From NCBI GenBank assembly GCA_034435435.1, contig DAOTXN010000079.1:1-45427 (forward strand): a stretch of DNA of 45,427 nucleotides, written 5' to 3'. Origin of the DNA: DAOTXN01 sp034435435 (GTDB taxonomy: Bacteria; Chloroflexota; Anaerolineae; S140-20). Shown here in pieces: positions 14,808 to 23,509 of the stretch (its first letter is position 1; each line of letters begins with the position of its first letter). The notes beneath the pieces are model-generated. The model did not search any database and was not told where the DNA came from. It saw only the letters and a list, made by a program, of their open reading frames with translations. The translations under genes were made by a program, and so were the position numbers.

Positions 14808-16694
14808 CTATCGGCTGAGGATCGTCTCTAGCGCGGCGTGCGGATCCAACGCGACTATGGTATTGCCCCCGACGTTGACCAACAGACGACCGTCGCCAAG
14901 TCCCAAGGCCCACGTGTCTTGGGGCTGCGGATTTCGGCTGCTGGCGTTAAAAATCTGCGTCAATTCGGGGCCTTGCACGTCGAGCGCAAAAACAGACACC
15001 TCGCTAAACGAACCGCTGCCGTTCTGCGACGCCAGGTACACACCATCCTCGAGCGCCAGGAAACGCTGTTGTCCCTGGATGACGCCGGAAATCGAACGCT
15101 CCCAGCGTAACGAGCCATCGGCATGGAGTAGAAGCAGACGTTTATCGGACCGATCGGTATGCGCCAGGAGCACTCCACCGTCGGGTAGCGCCGCGATGTC
15201 ACCCAGCCACAGCGAGCCAAAGGGGAGCGCGTACAATAGCTCGACCGAGAGGGTTTCGGGCGATAGCCGGTATATCCCCTCCGCGTCGTACAGCAAGACC
15301 TGCCCACCGGCCACAATCGGTTGCCCGCCGATTTGCGCCGGCCAGGCCGTCGGCCCGGCTGCGTCGATGGTCCACAGCGAGCCTTGTCTGCCGGTCATCG
15401 TCACGATCAAAAGATCATCGTCGAGCGCCCAGTCGAACACGCGCGCAGCGGCGTCGTGCTCCCACAATAACTCCCCTGTTGCTGAAACGCCGAACAATTG
15501 CCGCCGGGAGGACACGACCACACCGCCGCCCGGCAGCGGCATCAACGTCGCCAGGCCCAGCGCGTCGAGCTGCATCTTCCAGGTAGACTCAAGAGAGGGG
15601 GAGGCGCTTTCACCATCATCCTGTGGATCGGACACGCGCCAGGCCTCGACGCGCCCGAAATAATCTATCGTGTAGAGGGCGGAGCGCCTGGCGTCCAGCA
15701 GCACATCCACGACGCTGGCCGCCAGCGGTTGGCGCCAGCGCAGGCTGCCATCTGCGACGTGGATGCCGATCAGGTGATTGTCTTGGACCGCCACAAACGT
15801 ATCCGGGGCCAGCAGCCCCAGTCCGCGCGCGCCCTCGCCGGTAAAAGGCCGGGTCCACTGCACGCCGGGCGCTGTGGCGATCCGATAGTCCTGGATGGTG
15901 CGGGAGGGCGGCAGCCAGCCGGCCAGGGTCGGATCGCCCGACCAGTAACCCGGTCCCGGCGCAGTGGGGGTGTGGGTGCGAATCTCGAAATGCAGGTGCG
16001 GCGAGGTGCGCGGCCGGCCGATGCGCCCGACCTGGTCGCCGCGCGCCACGCAGTCGCCGGGGTTTAGGACGACGCTGGGCGGGTCGAGGTGGCCGTAAAA
16101 CGAGAGAAGCGTGCTGCCGTCGGGAAAGGTGTGCCGGACGATGAGCACGCCCTGGTCGACGCCCCATCCCAGCGGCGCGGCGTAGGTCACCACGCCGTGA
16201 CCGATGCTGTGCACCGGCAGGCCGAAGGTTTGTGACCGGCTGGCACCCCACCAGTCCTCACCGGTGTGATTTCCGTTGTAGCGCGAGCGGTAGACGCCGA
16301 AATCCCGTCCGCCGGCAGCGGCGCGCCCGTCGGGTGGGTAGAGGGGGAAATCGAGCGTGTCCACCACGCCACACGGCGCGCCGCTTTGCGGCACCGGTGG
16401 GTTGGAGGCAGCTTGATGTGGGTCGCCGAAAACCGTCGCGGGCGGCGCAGTGGGCGTGGGCGTCGGAGTGGCGGTCGGGGTGGGAGTGGGCGTGGGCGTC
16501 GGCGTCGGGGTAGCGGTCGGGGTCGGCGTAGGCGTCGGGGTGACGGTGGGGGTTGGAGTGGGTAACGGGCGAGACGTCGCCGTCGGCGAGGTCGCCGGGA
16601 CCGTCGAGGGTGCGGGGGCGGGCCTGGTTTTTCCACAACCGACCGTCAACACAAGACCGATCACAGCTACAGAGATAGCGCGAAAGGCTGACAT
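14808..16694 (-). CDS. M23 peptidase-like lipoprotein with PQQ-type propeller
   Basis: A 628-residue exported protein. Residues 1-20 form a lipoprotein signal (lipobox LTVGC), followed by a Pro-Thr linker of about 60 residues. The LytM/M23 domain shows HTGEDWWG and the ending HLHFEI, so the zinc ligands look intact. The C-terminal part (about 270-620) has repeating blades such as 'GLLAPDTFVAVQDNHLIGIHVADGSLRW', as in PQQ-like propellers. ATG 16694 was chosen because the lipobox signal begins there. A TACACT box six bases before it hints at a leaderless mRNA. Likely role: cell-wall hydrolysis or a surface scaffold. Confidence 0.85.
   Translation of the reverse strand: MSAFRAISVAVIGLVLTVGCGKTRPAPAPSTVPATSPTATSRPLPTPTPTVTPTPTPTPTATPTPTPTPTPTPTATPTPTPTAPPATVFGDPHQAASNPPVPQSGAPCGVVDTLDFPLYPPDGRAAAGGRDFGVYRSRYNGNHTGEDWWGASRSQTFGLPVHSIGHGVVTYAAPLGWGVDQGVLIVRHTFPDGSTLLSFYGHLDPPSVVLNPGDCVARGDQVGRIGRPRTSPHLHFEIRTHTPTAPGPGYWSGDPTLAGWLPPSRTIQDYRIATAPGVQWTRPFTGEGARGLGLLAPDTFVAVQDNHLIGIHVADGSLRWRQPLAASVVDVLLDARRSALYTIDYFGRVEAWRVSDPQDDGESASPSLESTWKMQLDALGLATLMPLPGGGVVVSSRRQLFGVSATGELLWEHDAAARVFDWALDDDLLIVTMTGRQGSLWTIDAAGPTAWPAQIGGQPIVAGGQVLLYDAEGIYRLSPETLSVELLYALPFGSLWLGDIAALPDGGVLLAHTDRSDKRLLLLHADGSLRWERSISGVIQGQQRFLALEDGVYLASQNGSGSFSEVSVFALDVQGPELTQIFNASSRNPQPQDTWALGLGDGRLLVNVGGNTIVALDPHAALETILSR
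16440..16570 (-). repeat. In-frame Thr-Pro repeat region
   Basis: A GC-rich tandem array of near-hexamers encodes (PT)n linker residues of the M23 lipoprotein. Long plus-strand open frames here (Val-Gly repeats) are its mirror and not genes. Confidence 0.85.
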
Positions 16695-16790
16695 ACGGCT
16701 AGTGTAACACAAATTCCCTTTCCGGCACATCAGCCTGATGGACAGTTTTCAAACTGGTCGGTCGGAGAAAATTCTAATCCCCAAACGACC

Positions 16791-16819
16791 AGAGGACAGG
16801 TCTTTTGGACCTGTCCTCT
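16791..16819. terminator. 12-bp perfect hairpin
   Basis: AGAGGACAGGTC (16791-16802) pairs exactly with 16808-16819 around a TTTTG loop. It lies about 120 bp past the stop codon of the coiled-coil membrane gene, on its downstream side, so it probably ends that minus-strand transcript. Confidence 0.65.
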
Positions 16820-16940
16820 CTTGTGATGTGTGATACCGCTGGTTTTTTGCGGCTCTTTGACTGCTGTCACGCCCTCTCGGCTTGCAGTCCCCTCCATCAC
16901 ACACCGATACGCTTGGCCTATTCAGCAATGTCATGGCTGT

Positions 16941-17519
16941 CTAATCGGCTTTGACCGGTTGCGCTACCGGCAGACTCGGGCGTTTGGCGCCCTGCCGTCC
17001 GTTGGAAGGCGCGGGCGTCTTGATCTGTCCGGCGCGTATCTCGCCGAGTTGTGTCAGAAGTAAGCGCCGTTCCTCTTCACGACCGCGGGCTTTGGCGATG
17101 GCGGCGCGCTTTTCTATTTCGGCCCGCGCCCGCGCCAGATTGGGCTGCCTGGCGATGCGCACGCCAACGCCGATGCTGATCGCCAGCAGAGAGAGACACA
17201 ACACGTAGCCACTAAAGCGGAGCAGTTCCAGCTTCAACCCGGACCACACTCTGGAAAACTGCAATTCCTGTGCGTAGAGTTGCTGGCGGTGCTGGGCTTC
17301 ATCGTCCAGGCGCTTCAATTCGGCCTGGGTTTCAGCTTCTTTCAAAATCCGATATTGCTCCAGGTCGATGCCATTCTTTTGGGCCAGGTAATCTGTTTCT
17401 ATGTTGTCACGCCGGGCTTCAGCGCCGTTAGTCATGGGATTGGCCAGGTCGGTCGCTGCAAACAGCAGGCCGCATAGCATCCCAAACACTAGCAGCATCA
17501 AAATTATTTTTCCAGTCAT
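16941..17519 (-). CDS. Coiled-coil membrane protein of unknown function
   Basis: A 192-residue protein with a signal or membrane helix (about 4-22). A charged helical stretch follows (about 30-90, rich in Glu/Gln/Arg, probable coiled coil), then a second membrane helix (about 102-123) and a basic C-terminal tail with another helix (ARARAEIEKRAAIAKARGREEERRLL). No family recognised. GGAGGTG is positioned before the ATG. Confidence 0.6.
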   Translation of the reverse strand: MTGKIILMLLVFGMLCGLLFAATDLANPMTNGAEARRDNIETDYLAQKNGIDLEQYRILKEAETQAELKRLDDEAQHRQQLYAQELQFSRVWSGLKLELLRFSGYVLCLSLLAISIGVGVRIARQPNLARARAEIEKRAAIAKARGREEERRLLLTQLGEIRAGQIKTPAPSNGRQGAKRPSLPVAQPVKAD

Positions 17520-17758
17520 GTTTTCACCTCCGTCCCGCTATTACACAATCGCCTATCCTGTCCTACAGTCACAGTGTAGAAGAACCGGCGCAGAAAGTCT
17601 ATGCCTGCAATGTGGTAGGTAAGGCAGAATTGTGGGACGGTGAGGATAAAGTGCAAGACAATGAAGACGCAATGGGGCGTGAATGTGACAAAAGAAAGAC
17701 AGCAATGGGGCAGCGATAAACGCAGACGGCAGGCTTGAGAATGTGGCGGGGGAGTGGC
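17520..17758. other. Spacer with a single TGTGACA heptamer
   Basis: No gene seen. It separates the radical SAM gene from the coiled-coil gene. A TGTGACAAAA motif on the plus strand (17684-17693) matches one of the heptamer arrays further on, but a lone heptamer is expected by chance. Confidence 0.3.
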
Positions 17759-18988
17759 TCAGGCAATCTCAAGCAAGCCTGATGCCCATAGCTCTCCTAA
17801 CAGGTCTAGTCCTTCCTGGCCAAAGCGGGTCGCCAGTTCGGCAAAGGTGGCGCCGCCGTCGCAGGCTTGAACGACCCCCAGAGCATCCCTATGAACCGGT
17901 ACGACCTGGCCCTGACCCAAGAGGGCATAACCAAAAGGCTCTTCGCGCAGCCGGGCAGCGGCGCGGGGCCGGGCGTCGGCCGGTAACTCGTGGACCGTCG
18001 GCGGGGGCGCATACTCGAGCAGCGGTGCGCCACGCAGCGGGTCGCGGCCGTTGGAGCGTAGCTCTTGCATGGCCCGGCAGCCGCCGTGGCAGGCCGAGTA
18101 GGCGGCGCAGGTAGTGCATTCGGTTGGCATCAACGCGCGCCAGGCGTCCATGGCCGGACTGCGCCATATTTCAGGCATGGACTCTGTTTGCAGGGAACCG
18201 ACGACGGTGGGCGAATGGGCGCAGGGCCGCACGTGGCCCCAGGGGTCAATGGAGGCGTAAGCCACACCGGCCAGGCAGCCCTCGGAGCTGTTGAGCGCGT
18301 AGCACTGGGGCATCCCGATGCCGTACTTGACCGGCGCGCCAGATTGGATCAGCGCTTCAATGTGGGTGACAGCGGCGCGCATCTCGGCTGGCGTCGGCTC
18401 GATGCCCGGCAGCGGCCCGCCCAGGTAACGGTTAAACGCGACGTGCCGCACACCCAGCGTCTGTCCCAGCTCGACCACGGCTTCTAGCTCGTTCCAGCTC
18501 GCGTGAGTGATAATCGTGCTGAGGGCCACATGCAAGCCAGCGTCAACGGCCAGCCGGATGTTGGCGACGGTCTCGTCGAAGGAACCGGGTACGCGGCTAA
18601 AGACCTCGTGGCTGGCCGCGCGCGCGCCGTGCAACGACACCAACAAGCCCGACAAGTTGGGCCAATCTTGTAATCGCCGGGCCAGTTGCCGGGGATGCCG
18701 CCAGCGCCCGTTGGTAAACACCGTGACCCAAGCGTCGTAGGCCGTCGCCGCCTCCAAGATGCGGTAGAACTCGGGGTGCAGCGTCGGCTCGCCGCCGGTG
18801 AGCCGAATCTGCACTGCTTCTGGAGCGAGGCTTGCCAGCCAGGTCTCCCAGGCAGACGCGGGCAGGGGCGGCGGCGTGCGGTCGGCGGCGTAGACGTTGC
18901 TACAGCCGGGGCAGTGGTTGTTGCAGGTCGCCGTCAGCTCCAGGGCATAGATGGCCGGCCAGGAGAGGACAACCATGGGTCCGCTCAC
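17759..18988 (-). CDS. Radical SAM/SPASM peptide-modifying enzyme with C-terminal PqqD-like domain
   Basis: A 409-residue radical SAM protein. The [4Fe-4S] motif CNNHCPGC (C22, C26, C29) and the SAM 'GGEP' motif (LTGGEPTLHPEF) are intact. A SPASM-type cluster region spans about 225-315 and ends CTTCAAYSACHGGCRAM. The last 60 or so residues (YALLGQGQVVPVHRD...FAELATRFG...LLGELWASGLLEI) look like a PqqD/RRE domain, which binds RiPP leader peptides. GTG 18988 overlaps the stop of the upstream peptide gene by four bases (GTGA), so the two are translationally coupled. It probably modifies that peptide. Confidence 0.88.
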   Translation of the reverse strand: MSGPMVVLSWPAIYALELTATCNNHCPGCSNVYAADRTPPPLPASAWETWLASLAPEAVQIRLTGGEPTLHPEFYRILEAATAYDAWVTVFTNGRWRHPRQLARRLQDWPNLSGLLVSLHGARAASHEVFSRVPGSFDETVANIRLAVDAGLHVALSTIITHASWNELEAVVELGQTLGVRHVAFNRYLGGPLPGIEPTPAEMRAAVTHIEALIQSGAPVKYGIGMPQCYALNSSEGCLAGVAYASIDPWGHVRPCAHSPTVVGSLQTESMPEIWRSPAMDAWRALMPTECTTCAAYSACHGGCRAMQELRSNGRDPLRGAPLLEYAPPPTVHELPADARPRAAARLREEPFGYALLGQGQVVPVHRDALGVVQACDGGATFAELATRFGQEGLDLLGELWASGLLEIA

Positions 18989-19170
18989 TTGCAGGCGCAG
19001 TCACATTGTCCAAGAAAACGATTTTTTTGCCCGACCGTGTTGGGAGCGACCGCCGTTAGGGACAAGACCACGCGAGTCTTGGTGAGACGGGGTGCAGTGG
19101 TAGGTGACGGGGGAAAGAAATGCAGGCGGAGGCTGTTGTTGTGATGTCCTGAAACAGGCTTGTCCGACAT
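18985..19170 (-). CDS. Candidate RiPP precursor peptide, Cys-rich C-terminus
   Basis: A 61-residue peptide with a perfect AGGAGGTG ribosome site 6 nt before the ATG. It ends FLGQCDCACK, with three alternating Cys (56, 58, 60) that would make a compact core. The N-terminal 50 or so residues contain no Cys and would act as leader (RLTKTRVVLSLTAVAPNTVGQ). Its stop codon overlaps the GTG of a radical SAM/SPASM enzyme with a PqqD-like tail, a classic precursor-maturase layout. I recognise no known precursor family. A thioether-type modification is inferred only. Confidence 0.7.
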   Translation of the reverse strand: MSDKPVSGHHNNSLRLHFFPPSPTTAPRLTKTRVVLSLTAVAPNTVGQKNRFLGQCDCACK

Positions 19171-19196
19171 CTGTGCACCTCCTAAAGTGACACTAC

Positions 19197-19245
19197 TGTG
19201 ACGATAACTGTCACAATCTTATCACAAACAGACGTGCCTTGTCAA
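19197..19245 (-). promoter_or_regulatory. Promoter and heptamer operator of the peptide/radical SAM operon
   Basis: Minus-strand -35 TTGACA (19245-19240), 18-bp spacer, -10 TAAGAT (19221-19216). TGTGATA (19226-19220) overlaps the upstream edge of the -10 box, and TGTGACA (19215-19209) follows it directly, 11 bp apart. The second heptamer is also half of the palindrome TGTGAC-N7-GTCACA (19197-19215). A protein bound here would cover the core promoter, which suggests repression. Confidence 0.6.
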
Positions 19246-19304
19246 TAGAACACCTGTTTATTTTACGCGATTTTTACGATTTCTAACCGGGGTTGAAAGA
19301 AATC

Positions 19305-19335
19305 AAACCTCCGAGACTTAAAACCTCGGAGGTTT
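19305..19335 (-). terminator. Terminator after the TPR-STAND ATPase gene
   Basis: AAACCTCCGAG (19305-19315) and its exact complement (19325-19335) form an 11-bp stem with a 9-nt loop, 20 bp past the ATPase stop codon. It separates that operon from the peptide gene, so the peptide needs its own promoter. Confidence 0.65.
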
Positions 19336-19354
19336 ATTGCTCAGGCGGCGGCGC

Positions 19355-22327
19355 TCAAACACCCAACAGGCTTTCGAGCGTTTCTAGGAACGGGGTGAGG
19401 TCTACTCCCAAGTCGTTTTGCTGGAGCCAGGTCCGAACGTCTTTGAAGAGGCTTCGAAGCTCATCCACAGGGCGGTCACGCAAGTTGTTATAGAGGTATT
19501 GGAGCATGGTATCTTTTTCTTCGGCGTCGGGCGAAAAGCGCTCCAGGTAGGCATAGGCCGCCATATAGTGTTCTAGTCCCTCTTGGAGCCGTCCCTGTGT
19601 CAGAGCCATCTGGGCGCGCTGCATCTCGGCTTTTCCCAAAGGCGCGAAATATTCGGGCGCCAAACCCGCCTCGGGCACATGCTCGCCCGGCACGATCCGG
19701 TGAGCTACGCCGATCAACTCCTCAATTTCAGACAGGTATTGTCGCGCCGAGAGCTCGTCGCCGGCCACGAAGAGAATTTCGGCCAGGTCTTGGAGCGCAT
19801 CGGCCCGATCTACAGTTGCCCAACCGGCCATTGAGAGAGCCTGTCGCAGGCAATTCTCCCCCTGGCGATATTCAGGTAGGGCCTTGGCATAGTTTTCCTG
19901 GCGCCGGATGAGGTGTCCTCGTTCGCGATGAACCCGGCCTTGTTCGGCCAACAACTCCCGCGCCCGGGACTGGAGGTCGTTTTCTCGGGCGATGGTCAGG
20001 GCGCTTTCAAGGTTCTCCAATGCTTCCTGGAGCAAGTATCGCGCTTCGTCCACGCGTCTTCCTTTTTCCAGTTCGTGCTTGGCCAGGCGACGCCGCGCCT
20101 GGGCAATGCCCAGGTAAGCCAGTGTAGTGCCGTGAGGATCTTCGAGTTCGCGGAACAACGCCAGGGCTTCCTGCCCGTATTCCGCGGCCTGAGCGTAACT
20201 GCCGCGTATGCAGGCGATGTTGGACTGCGTCGAAAGAGCCAGACCGGTGCTATAATCATCCTTGATGGCTTCGCTAATGCGGACGGCTTCGCGCCCTACG
20301 ACCCGCGCGAGGGCCATTTTCCCCTGTTTGGCATAAACGAAACTGAGGTTGTTCATCAGCATCGCCAGCTCGTCGGGGTATTGTTCCAATTTGCGAAAGG
20401 CAGCCTGTGAGTCGGCATAGTGCGTCGCGGCTTGAGCCAGCTCACCCCCCTGGCGCAACTGGTATCCAATTGAGTTAGACAGGCGGGCCCGCGCCAGCGC
20501 CGCGTCGGCGCTGCATTGGGACAGCGGCGGCAGGCGGTTCAGTGTGGCCTGGGCCTCTGCCACGATCTCCGGTTTGTAACCATGCAACACGGTGTAGGCG
20601 CGCGCCCACAACGCACAAATATTGGCTAGAATCGCCAGGTCCTCTGCTGGGCGAATGGAAAAGCGTTCGGGCTGATCCATCACCTGGCGGGCGAATTGGA
20701 TCTCGCGGTCGTACTGTCCCCACCAGTGGAAACGCTCCACCCACATCATAGCGCTCTCGCGAATGACTTGTTGGGGCGGGATGCAGGCCGCTTCGAATTG
20801 CGCGCGCCGTTCGGGGAGGTTGTGGAAGCGCAGGAATTCGTCCAGCAGCCGCATGCTAAAGCCCACCCAACGGCGACGGTTGGCTTGATCACTGAGCCGC
20901 TTGTACTCAGCGTAGCCCTGGCACGGGTCGCAGACCAGCAGGTAGTAGAGACGTTCTACCTGAAACTTTTGCAGCCGTTCCCGCACTGGAATGCGCTCAT
21001 CTGGGGCAAGGTCTTGAAGTTGCTGCTCCAATTTTGCAATGTGTGGGGCGTAATAATTGGTCACCAAAGCGTGGGCCACCTGGCGTTCGTTGATGCGTAG
21101 ATTGCGTATCACTTTGGAAGTCAAGAGGTGGTACATCTCGTCGTGGAGAAAGATGCGTCCGTAGTGCAGACGCTCTGCGCCGGGCAGCGCTTTAAAACTC
21201 TTGACGAAGGATAGCGGCGTCAATTCCGCCGTCAAATGTTCGGCTTCTTGCGCCGGCAGGCCCAATCCCTGTTGGAGTATCTCCACGTCTACTCCCTTGG
21301 GCATCAAGGCCAGGCGACTGAGATAGCCGCCGATTTCACCGGCTTTGTTGAACACACTGTTCAAGATACTGGTTTGAATTTGCCCGCGCGCTTCTTCCAG
21401 TCGTTTGTCGCCCTCGGGCGCGCCGACCAAGTCTGCGTACTGGTCGAACATCTCTAGCATGGAGCGCGACTCGGGCGCGAGCACCTGCAACAGGTCCACC
21501 AGCAGGTGCAAGAAGATGGGTCGCCCACCTGTGAGACGATGCACCACAGGCAGGTACCGAGACGGGATGGTCTCTGCTTCATCGGCCAGCACCTGAATGA
21601 ACGCTTGGGTCTCTTCAAGCGTCAAAGCGGTCAGCTCGATAAATTCGGCGTGCCATCCCCCTTGCCCAAAGGCGCGTTGCAGGTCTTTTACCAGCCGCGC
21701 CTGGCGATCCACGGTCTCATCCGGCGCGGGTAGTTTAGGCCGTCCGGCAAAGACAATGAGGACGTTGGCCAATTGCGGTAGTTTGCTGAGCAGCCAGGGC
21801 TTGAGGCGCGTGTCCACGGTGTCCAATCCGGCGGTCTCTTCGACAATAGAGCTTTCATATTGCAAGAGTTCCACAGTGTCGAAGCAGATCACCAGTTTGC
21901 GGGATTCGAGGGCCATCTCTCGGCAGCCCTGGACGAAAAGCTGGCTCAAGGATTCGCGGTGTCGCTCCAAGACGCCCGGGTCGGTGCCGCGCTCGCGCAA
22001 TAACACGAATCTTTGGCGTTCCTGGCGGTAGCGGGCGAAATACTTTTCTTTGGGATCCAACCCTTCCACGATGGCGCGCTCGACGGCGCTGGTGCTATGC
22101 GTGTCTGTGTGGTACAAATCAATAATGCCGCTAAAGCAAAAGTCAGGCCCGGCTTCCTCTACCATCGCCTGAAGCTCTTCCAAGAGACGGGTCTTGCCCA
22201 ATCCGCCATGGCCCCAATAGTAAAGAAAATGTCGTTGGCTGCCTGCGTACAAATATTCGCTCAAGCGCGCGACTTCTTGCTCGCGGCCCACCATTCTTGG
22301 TGTGCGTTTGGATAATTCGTTGCTCAT
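19355..22327 (-). CDS. STAND-type P-loop ATPase with TPR tail
   Basis: A 990-residue protein with Walker A GHGGLGKT (39-46), Walker B KLVICFDT (144-151) and, further on, the LTGGRPIFLHLLVDL segment typical of the STAND/NACHT helical lid. The C-terminal third (about 600-960) is a series of TPR-like helix pairs (e.g. LGIAQARRRLAKHELEKG, YAKALPEYRQGENCLRQAL). TPRs in STAND proteins usually sense a ligand or hold the protein inactive. Its ATG overlaps the stop of the smaller ATPase gene upstream (ATGA). No effector domain is fused, so the output may lie in a partner. Confidence 0.85.
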   Translation of the reverse strand: MSNELSKRTPRMVGREQEVARLSEYLYAGSQRHFLYYWGHGGLGKTRLLEELQAMVEEAGPDFCFSGIIDLYHTDTHSTSAVERAIVEGLDPKEKYFARYRQERQRFVLLRERGTDPGVLERHRESLSQLFVQGCREMALESRKLVICFDTVELLQYESSIVEETAGLDTVDTRLKPWLLSKLPQLANVLIVFAGRPKLPAPDETVDRQARLVKDLQRAFGQGGWHAEFIELTALTLEETQAFIQVLADEAETIPSRYLPVVHRLTGGRPIFLHLLVDLLQVLAPESRSMLEMFDQYADLVGAPEGDKRLEEARGQIQTSILNSVFNKAGEIGGYLSRLALMPKGVDVEILQQGLGLPAQEAEHLTAELTPLSFVKSFKALPGAERLHYGRIFLHDEMYHLLTSKVIRNLRINERQVAHALVTNYYAPHIAKLEQQLQDLAPDERIPVRERLQKFQVERLYYLLVCDPCQGYAEYKRLSDQANRRRWVGFSMRLLDEFLRFHNLPERRAQFEAACIPPQQVIRESAMMWVERFHWWGQYDREIQFARQVMDQPERFSIRPAEDLAILANICALWARAYTVLHGYKPEIVAEAQATLNRLPPLSQCSADAALARARLSNSIGYQLRQGGELAQAATHYADSQAAFRKLEQYPDELAMLMNNLSFVYAKQGKMALARVVGREAVRISEAIKDDYSTGLALSTQSNIACIRGSYAQAAEYGQEALALFRELEDPHGTTLAYLGIAQARRRLAKHELEKGRRVDEARYLLQEALENLESALTIARENDLQSRARELLAEQGRVHRERGHLIRRQENYAKALPEYRQGENCLRQALSMAGWATVDRADALQDLAEILFVAGDELSARQYLSEIEELIGVAHRIVPGEHVPEAGLAPEYFAPLGKAEMQRAQMALTQGRLQEGLEHYMAAYAYLERFSPDAEEKDTMLQYLYNNLRDRPVDELRSLFKDVRTWLQQNDLGVDLTPFLETLESLLGV

Positions 22328-23496
22328 TGTTTTGCCTCCTGTCGTGCTCGCCGGCGGTACGCTGCCGCCTCTAGGCGATATTGCTGCGCTTCTGCGTCTT
22401 CGGGGAGGAACTCGGCGGCCAGCGCATCCAGGGTGTCAGCAGCGGCCTCACAGGCCCGGCGATAGCGGTCCCCATCTATGACTTGGAAACAAAGCCGCAT
22501 AATGTCTCCAATGACGCCGTGCAGCCGGTCGCCGCGTTCTTCGCGCCACACCACCGTGTGTTGAAGGCGCAGCCGCGAGATACCCTGGATAAAGAAATAA
22601 TCGAGCCGCCCCTCTACGAGTTCTGGCGCAATGCGTTCTAGATACCATCTGAGGATGGTGGGATCAAACCAATCTAGCACACTCACCAGCCAGAGAATCT
22701 CATCCCAGGGCGCTTCAACTGACTTGAGCCAGGAATCCTCGATAAATGGCTTGACCCGCTGTTGGCACAGATCGCGTTTAAAGTCTTGGAGAGACACAGG
22801 AGGCCAGTGCTGCGCAATGTAGGCCGCTAGCCTTTCCGACAAAAGCGGATGACCAAACGAAAACGTCAGCGCCAGGTTGATCGCCTGCTCTATGGCTTCC
22901 GACCCGGCCAGCGCAGGGTTTTTGTCCTGCAGGACCTCCTGGACCAATGCTCTGGCGGCATCGTGTCTCGGCAGGGGACCTAGTGGCAGAAGCTTTACCG
23001 CGCGGCGCACTTCGACGCGGCGCCAGGGCGCCGGCACGCGCCCCGCAAAGATTTGCTGCACCTGGCTGTCGACGATCAACGGTCCGATCAGGCTGGCCTC
23101 CATCCAGCGCCAGAATTCCATATTTTCCTGAAGCACTTCGGTCGTGTCGAACATCAGAACGACCGGAAAGCGCCCGGCCAAATCAATCAGTTGGGCGACG
23201 ATCTGGCCGGCGACCTGGTCCACCCCTTGCCAGACGCCGCTGAGCCAGTTTTGGGCTTGCGCAATCATCGCGCGCAACACCCCTTCGGGTAAATCGGTAG
23301 AGGCGTCTGCCAGCGCGCTGAGGTCAATGTGAAAAATCAAGGCGTTGGGCGACCGGGTGTGCAGGCGCTGCATGGCTTCGGCCAGCAAGCGCGACTTGCC
23401 AATGCCCGCTTCGCCATAGACATTCAACAACACGTTGGACTCGGCCGGAGCGCAGATCTGCTCAAGGGCTTCCTCGCGGTCTTGAAATTCAGGCAT
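22324..23496 (-). CDS. Short STAND-type ATPase
   Basis: A 390-residue P-loop ATPase with Walker A GEAGIGKS (28-35), Walker B VVLMFDTTEVL (112-122) and an FSFGHPLLSERLAAYIAQHW segment like the STAND 'GHPL' motif. It lacks a C-terminal repeat domain and any visible effector. It lies 13 nt after the EAD-containing ATPase gene and overlaps the TPR-ATPase gene, so all three form an operon and may assemble together. Confidence 0.8.
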   Translation of the reverse strand: MPEFQDREEALEQICAPAESNVLLNVYGEAGIGKSRLLAEAMQRLHTRSPNALIFHIDLSALADASTDLPEGVLRAMIAQAQNWLSGVWQGVDQVAGQIVAQLIDLAGRFPVVLMFDTTEVLQENMEFWRWMEASLIGPLIVDSQVQQIFAGRVPAPWRRVEVRRAVKLLPLGPLPRHDAARALVQEVLQDKNPALAGSEAIEQAINLALTFSFGHPLLSERLAAYIAQHWPPVSLQDFKRDLCQQRVKPFIEDSWLKSVEAPWDEILWLVSVLDWFDPTILRWYLERIAPELVEGRLDYFFIQGISRLRLQHTVVWREERGDRLHGVIGDIMRLCFQVIDGDRYRRACEAAADTLDALAAEFLPEDAEAQQYRLEAAAYRRRARQEAKQ

Positions 23497-23509
23497 GTCT
23501 CATTCCCTC

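Noticed and set aside
16440..16707. Val-Gly repeat protein on the plus strand
   Set aside because: It is the complement of the Pro-Thr linker of the M23 lipoprotein, a sequence-composition effect.
19197..19215. CRP/FNR binding site (TGTGA...TCACA)
   Set aside because: The half-sites are separated by 9 rather than 6 bp, and related arrays nearby are direct repeats at 10-11 bp, which fits a Trans_reg_C protein better.
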